Below are positions 58,145 to 64,000 of a stretch of DNA of 64,000 nucleotides, one piece after another. The number at the start of each line of letters is the position of its first letter. Positions within the stretch are counted from its first letter, which is position 1. Source of the DNA: Siphonodentalium dalli (lineage: Eukaryota > Mollusca > Scaphopoda > Gadilida > Siphonodentaliidae); assembly GCA_032622095.1 (NCBI GenBank), contig CP136066.1:168092664-168156663 (forward strand), read 5' to 3'. Both the position numbers and the translations under genes were made by a program. The notes under the pieces are model-generated. The model made no database searches and was not told the origin of the DNA. It worked only from the letters and a program-made list of their open reading frames with translations.

Positions 58145-58939
58145 CAGACTATATAGTTAGAATTCATGTACCTATGGGTGGGAAACCTTAGTGAAAGATT
58201 ACCGGTCAATGGGACACATCTACCCGTTCTATATCACTATCTTGCATGTGCTGCATTGAAAGTACGCAAAATGGCCGTGACGAAGTTCACTGATTAACCC
58301 GTACCTGTTCCCATCGGACGGGCATCACAAGCTCGCTACTATGTAATTTATGGTGATTTTCCTAAAACAAATAGTTCTGCAAATGGCTGCCAAAAAATAA
58401 AATATGCTTTTATTTATGTTATTTATTTTCACGCATACAGTCATGGTCTCAGATGGTAGACTGAGCACATACCTTAGCTGGGTTCAATAATTCAGTGTTT
58501 TTTGCAAATATTTCCTGTCAAACTCTCTATCCTATCGACATATACCTAAAATAAAAATAAAAACTTTTTTACATAGCTGGAAAATATCTCATATTGTGAG
58601 GGTAACGAGTTGTTAACAGTACTATAGCACACATTGGTTTTTATAAGGGATACAGATTTTTACCTTCAAAATGACAGTTTTGAAAATTCACGAATCAATG
58701 GAAGTTGCCTATGCTTATAGACAACTTTCTTTCATTTTTACCGTATTCTACTTAAGCCGCATAGAAGTTCTGACAGCTGGTTCCCAAACGTGGATGTTGA
58801 AGTCGAACCAATTTAATGGCAAATATCACGACAATTGCTTCGCGGGGAAACAATGATTCGCTCACAATCACTAAATTCGTCTCATTGAACTAGCCTTCCA
58901 ATGATCAAAATTTGAATAATACAAAGATACCCCGTCTGT

Positions 58940-59065
58940 TTTAACCCCATATAATTACTATTGCTACGTGTTCTATGCTCGAAAATCAACCGAACATATT
59001 TAACCCCATACAATTACTATTGGTACTTGTTCCATGCTCGAAAATCAAACGAACTTATGCACCCA
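58940..59065 (+). repeat. 62-bp tandem duplication
   Basis: TTAACCCCATATAATTACTA ... TGCTCGAAAATCAACCGAAC is repeated once with few changes. Confidence 0.8.
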
Positions 59066-59590
59066 TTAATATAAACTTACACTTTCAGATCTGGTCAAAA
59101 GGTAAAACAAGAGTTTTCTTTTCAAATTCAATTTTTTAATCTCATTAATAAAAAAAACATGGTATTTGAGACACTAGCACAACTACTTCGGTATATAATT
59201 GTTTAGGACATCGCTATACAGCAAACAAAGCGTGTTTGTGATTCCGTTAATCAATAGCGATGAACATTAAAGACACGTCTTATTTGTCTGCTTTCGATAT
59301 TTTTCGACACCGACATTTCCGCAATCAGTGATATTGACAACTTGATAGTATAAGTAACCTTTAGTTTCTGGTTAGCCGAAAATTGGCTTTTGTAATTTTG
59401 ATGTTTCGTTGTTGTATATCGGTTAGAGGATCTTTAATGTCACAGGTAGCGTATTCTAAACTACAATTTTGTCACCGAAATTGATTTATATCAGGAATTT
59501 ATAATCGCATAACGCTGCACGATGTTAATGTTCGAAAACCAATCTCTCTGCAGAGGACCTATGACAAGAACTTCGCCAATATTGACCAGG
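59066..59590. other. AT-rich intergenic sequence
   Basis: Nothing recognised. Confidence 0.3.
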
Positions 59591-59592
59591 TA

Positions 59593-59835
59593 CAGTAATG
59601 CCCTAAGTAATCGACCTCTTAACCACAGCAGAATTATGGGTAACTTTTCAGGATTTAGTCGGAAATATGGCTTGTTGCCATTCATCGGAAAGCTCTCGTG
59701 GAGAGCTTTCCGATGAATGGCAACAAACCAGGAGAGCTTTCCGATGAATGGCAACAAGCCATATTTCCGCTGAATCCCGAAAAGTTACCCATAATTCTGC
59801 TGTGGTTAAGAGGTCGATTACTTAGGGCATTACTG
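59593..59835. mobile_element. TA-flanked MITE family C
   Basis: TA both sides; ends CAGTAATGCCCTAAGTAATC. The central GAGAGCTTTCCGATGAATGG is duplicated, making it longer (243 bp) than its relatives. Confidence 0.85.
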
Positions 59836-60084
59836 TATGTTTACATTGTGGGAGACAATGCAGCTCGCTCTTTCAAATTATAGATTATTCACTCCGTTCA
59901 TTACTTTTGGAGTTGGAGGTTTCCACTAATTTGTTAATCTACACAGTGTGTAAACAACAGCTTAATTATGTTTTCACGCACACACATATTATATGCATCT
60001 GTACACACAATGGATAAAGCGTGCTAGATATGGCAAGAAACGTGGTCAATTTTATTTTGGTACTCATATTTTGAGGGGCTAAGT

Positions 60085-63000
60085 GCTAAGTGCAAATGAA
60101 TCAAGAAAAGGGCGTATCAAACTGAATTCTAGCAGTGCTATGCTACTAAACTGCTAAGGAATGAAAATATTAAAAAAGAGAGTTTCAAACTGAATTCTAG
60201 CAGTGCTATGCTGCTAAACTGTTAAGGAATGAACATATTAAAAAAGAGAGTTTCAAACTGAATTCTAGCAGTGCTGTGCTGCTAAACTGCTAAGGAATGA
60301 ACATATTGAAAAGGAGAGTTTCAAACTCAATTCTAGCAGTGCTATGCTACTAAACTGATAAGGAATGAAAATATTAAAAAAGAGAGTTTCAAACTCAATT
60401 CTAGCAGTGCTATGCTGCTAAACTGCTAAGGAATGAAAATATTAAAAAAGAGAGTTTCAAACTGAATTTTAGCAGTGCTCTGCTGCTAAACTGCTAAGGA
60501 ATAAAAATATTAAAAACGAGTTTCAAACTCAATTCTAGCAGTGCTATGCTGCTAAACTGCTAAGGAATGAAAATGTTAAAAAAGAGAGTTTCAACCTCAA
60601 TTCTAGCAGTGCTCTGCTGCTAAACTGCTAAGGAAGACAAATATTAAAAAAGAGAATTTCAAACTAAATATCTAGCAGTGCTATGCTGCTAAACTGCTAA
60701 GAAATGAAAATATTAAAAAATAGAGTTTCAAACTCAATTCTAGCAGTGCTATGCTGCTAAACTACTAAGGAATAAAAATATTTAAAAAGAGCTTCAAACT
60801 CAATTCTAGCAGTGCTATGCTGCTAAACTGCTAAGGAATGAAAATATTACAAACGAGAATTTCAAACTGAATTCTAGCAGTGCTCTGCTGCTAAACTGCT
60901 AAGGAATGAAAATATTAAAAAAGAGAGTTTCAAACTGAATTCTAGCAGTGCTCTGCTACAAAACTGCTAAGGAATGAAAATATTAAAAAAGAATTTCAAA
61001 CTCAATTCTAGCAGTGCTATGCAGCTAAACTGCTAAAGAATGAAACTATTAAAAAAGAGAGTCTCAAACGGAATTCTAGCGGTGCTCTGCTGCTAAACTG
61101 CCAAGGAATAAAAATATTAAAAAAGAGAGTTTCAAACTGAATTCTAGCGGTGCTATGCTGCTAAACTGCTAATGAATGGAACGGTAAAAAAGAGAGTTTC
61201 AAACTGAATTCTAGCGGTGCTATGCTGCTAAACTGCTAACGAATGAACATATTAAAAAAGAGAGTTTCAAACTGAATTCTAGGGTGATATGCTGATAAAC
61301 TGCTAAAGAATGAAAATATTAAAAAAGAGAGTTTCAAACGGAATTCTAGCGGTGCTATGCTGCTAAACTGCTAAAGAATGAAAATATTAAAAAAGAGAGT
61401 TTCAACCTCAATTCTAGCAGTGCTCTGCTGCTAAACTGCTATGGAATAAAAATATTAAAAAAGAGAATTTCAAACTAAATTCTAGCAGTGCTATGCTGCT
61501 AAACTGCTAAGGAATGAAAATATTAAAAAAGAGTTTCAAACTCAATTCTAGCAGTGCTATGCTGCTAAACTGCTAAGGAATGAAAATATTAAAAAAGAGT
61601 TTCAAACTCAATTCTAGCAGTGCTATGCTGCTAAACTGCTAAAGAATGAAAATATTAAAATAGAGAGTTTCAAACTCAATTCTAGCAGTGCTATGCTGCT
61701 AAACTGCTAAGGAATGAAAATATTAAAATAGAGAGTTTCAAACTCAATTCTAGCAGTGCTATGCTGCTAAACTGCTAAGGAATAAAAATATGAAAAACGA
61801 GACTTTCAAACTCAATTCTAGCAGTGCTATGCTGCTAAACTGCTAAGGAATGAAAATATTAAAATAGATAGTTTCAAACTCAATTCTAGCAGTGCTATGC
61901 TGCTAAACTGCTAAGGAATAAAAATATTAAAAAAGAGAGTTTCAAACTCAATTCTAGCAGTGCTATGCTGCTAAACTGCTAATGAATGGAATGGTAAAAA
62001 AGAGAGTTTCAAACTGAATTCTAGCGGTGCTATGCTGCTAAACTGCTAACGAATGAACATATTAAAAAAGAGAGTTTCAAACTGAATTCTAGGGTGATAT
62101 GCTGATAAACTGCTAAGGAATGAAAATATTAAAAAGGAGTTTCAAACTCAATTCTAGCAGTGCTATGCTGCTAAACTGCTAAGGAATGAAAATATTAAAA
62201 ACGAGAGTTTCAAACTCAATTCTAGCAGTGCTATGCTGCTAAACTGCTAAGGAATGAAAATATTAGAAAAGAGAGTCTCAAACTGAATTCTAGCGGTGCT
62301 ATGCTGCTAAACTGCTAACGAATGAACATATTAAAAAAGAGAGTTTAAAACTGAATTCTAGCAGTGCTATGCTGCTAAACTGCTAAGGAATGAAAATATT
62401 GAAAACGAGAGTTTCAAACTGAATTCTAGCAGTGCTATGCTGCTAGACTGCTAAGGAATGAAAATATTAAAACAGAGAGCTTCAAACTGAATTCTAGCAG
62501 TGCTATGCTGCTAAACTGCTAAGGAATGAAAATATTAAAAAAGAGAGTTTCAAACTGAATTCTAGCAGTGCTATGCTGCTAAACTGCTAAGGAATGAAAA
62601 TATTAAAAAAGAGAGTTTCAAATTCAATTCTAGCAGTGCTATGATGCTAAACTGCTAAGGAATGAAAATATTAAAAAAGAGTTTCAAACTCAATTCTAGC
62701 AGTGCTCTGCTGCTAAAAGCTAAGAAATAAAAATATTAAAAAAGAGAATTTCAAACTCAATTCTAGCAGTGCTATTCTGCTAAACTGCTAAGGAATGATA
62801 ATATTAAAAAAGAGAGTTTTAAACTGAATTCTAGCGGTGCTATGCTGCTAATCTGCTAAGGAATGATAATATTAAAAAAAAGAGTATTAAACTGAATTCT
62901 AGCGGTGCTATGCTGCTAAACTGCTAAGGTATGAAAATATTTAAAAAGAGAGTTTCAAACTCAATTCTAGCAGGGCTCTGCTGCTAAACTGCTAAGAAAT

Positions 63001-64000
63001 AAGAATATTAAAAAAGAGATTTTCAAACTCAATTCTAGCAGTGCTATGCTGCTAAACTGCTAAGGAATGATAATATTAAAAAAGAGAGTTTCAAACTGAA
63101 TTCTAGTAGTGCTCTGCTGCTAAACTGCTAAGGAATGAAAATATTAAAAAAGAGATATTCAAACTGAATTTTAGCAGTGCTCTGCTGCTAAAATGCTATT
63201 GAATAAAAATATAAAAAGGAGAGTTTCAAACTCAATTCTAGCAGTGCTATGCTGCTAAACTGCTAAGGAATGAAAATATTAAAAAAGAGAGTTTCAAACT
63301 CAATTCTAGCAGTGATATGCTGCTAAACTGCTATGGAATGAAAATATAAAAAAATAGATTCTCAAACTGAATTCTAGCGGTGCTATGCTGCTAAACTGCT
63401 ATGGAATGAAAATATTAAAAAAGAGAGTTTCAAACTCAATTCTAGCAGTGCTATGATGCTAAACTGCTAAGGAATGAAAATATTAAAAAAGAGTTTCAAA
63501 CTCAATTCTAGCAGTGCTCTGCTGCTAAAAGCTAAGAAATAAAAATATTAAAAAAGAGAATTTCAAACTCAATTCTAGCAGTGCTATGCTGCTAAACTGC
63601 TAAGGAATGATAATATTACAAAAGAGAGTTTTAAACTGAATTCTAGCGGTGCTATGCTGCTAAACTGCTAAGGTATGAAAATATTTAAAAAGAGAGTTTC
63701 AAACTCAATTCTAGCAGGGCTCTGCTGCTAAACTGCTAAGGAATGAAAATATTAAAAAAGAGAGTTTCAAACTGAATTTTAGCAGTGCTCTGCTGCTAAA
63801 CTGCTAAGGAATAAAAATATTAAAAACGAGACTTTCAAACTCAATTCTAGCAGTGCTATGCTGCTAAACTGCTAAGGAATGAAAATATTAAAAAAGAGAG
63901 TTTCAAACTCAATTCTCGCAGTGCTCTGCTGCTAAACTGCTATGGAATAAAAATATAAAAAGGAGAGTTTCAAACTCAATTCTAGCCGTGCTATGCTGCT
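60085..64000 (+). repeat. 68-bp satellite array, about 57 copies, continues past the window end
   Basis: Unit: GAGAGTTTCAAACTGAATTC, TAGCAGTGCTATGCTGCTAA, ACTGCTAAGGAATGAAAATA, TTAAAAAA. TAGCAG-TGCTATG-CTGCTA is a small hairpin. Distinct variants recur 810-812 bp apart (12 units). The unit is unrelated to the 59-bp satellite. Confidence 0.95.

Larger units (their letters stand above)
53928..58693. repeat. Large inverted repeat, arms about 320 bp, enclosing 4.1 kb
   Basis: Left arm 53928-54255 (ATTCGTGAATTTTAAAAAC ... TTGACAGCCATTTGCACAAC). Right arm 58365-58693 is its complement (AGTTCTGCAAATGGCTGCCA ... TTTTGAAAATTCACGAAT). Arms share CCTACCTAAAAACATC-like, TAGAGAGTTTAACAGGAAAT and CTATAACATCAGCTGTT-like blocks. 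May be a long-TIR transposon; no ORF inside looks like transposase. Confidence 0.65.

Noticed and set aside
60085..64000. CRISPR-like array
   Set aside because: 68-bp tandem satellite with no variable spacers.

Overview
This is AT-rich eukaryotic (metazoan) genomic DNA. There is no bacterial gene organisation, most open frames are short and random, and one spliced gene shows clean GT..AG boundaries. The repeat content (divergent 'pattern' repeats, many palindromic MITEs and two large satellites) resembles genomes of marine invertebrates, most likely a mollusc. That taxonomic guess is inference only. No rRNA, tRNA, CRISPR array or autonomous transposase/reverse transcriptase gene was recognised.

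Layout. 0-5 kb: dense non-autonomous DNA transposons, including an 813-bp element with 51-bp perfect terminal inverted repeats and a 9-bp target-site duplication. 5-16.5 kb: long divergent tandem arrays (about 170-bp, 165-bp and 605-bp units). 16.5-36 kb: mostly anonymous AT-rich sequence studded with hairpin elements (TTAA-flanked and TA-flanked families, nested foldbacks, a 27-bp minisatellite). 36.1-50.1 kb: the only well supported gene, the 3' part of a plus-strand gene for a single-pass membrane protein. It has an extracellular stub, a leucine-rich membrane segment, an RRRR stop-transfer signal and a Gly/Thr-rich tail with a tandem 14-residue repeat. Its introns hold an ATC-rich duplication, an ATTGCG-rich MITE, a 4.8-kb array of a 59-bp satellite that ends three bases before a small exon, two hAT-like repeats and a 36-bp minisatellite. 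50.1-60 kb: 3' UTR carrying a bi-palindromic TTAA element, then nested inverted-repeat structures. 60.1-64 kb: a 68-bp satellite running off the window end, with a higher-order period of about 811 bp.

How it fits together. The gene is recognised by six exons whose phases agree (0-1, 1-2, then 2-2, 2-2, 2-2, final), a stop codon and a nearby double polyadenylation signal. The internal tail exons are all phase 2 at both ends, so each could be skipped without a frameshift. The rest of the window is largely mobile and repeated DNA. Two MITE families are 'palindromes of palindromes', and one of them occurs with three different outer ends. Nothing here clearly encodes a new defence or enzymatic system. 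The most notable points are the unrecognised membrane protein and the way satellite and MITE DNA sit against its splice site and polyadenylation signal.
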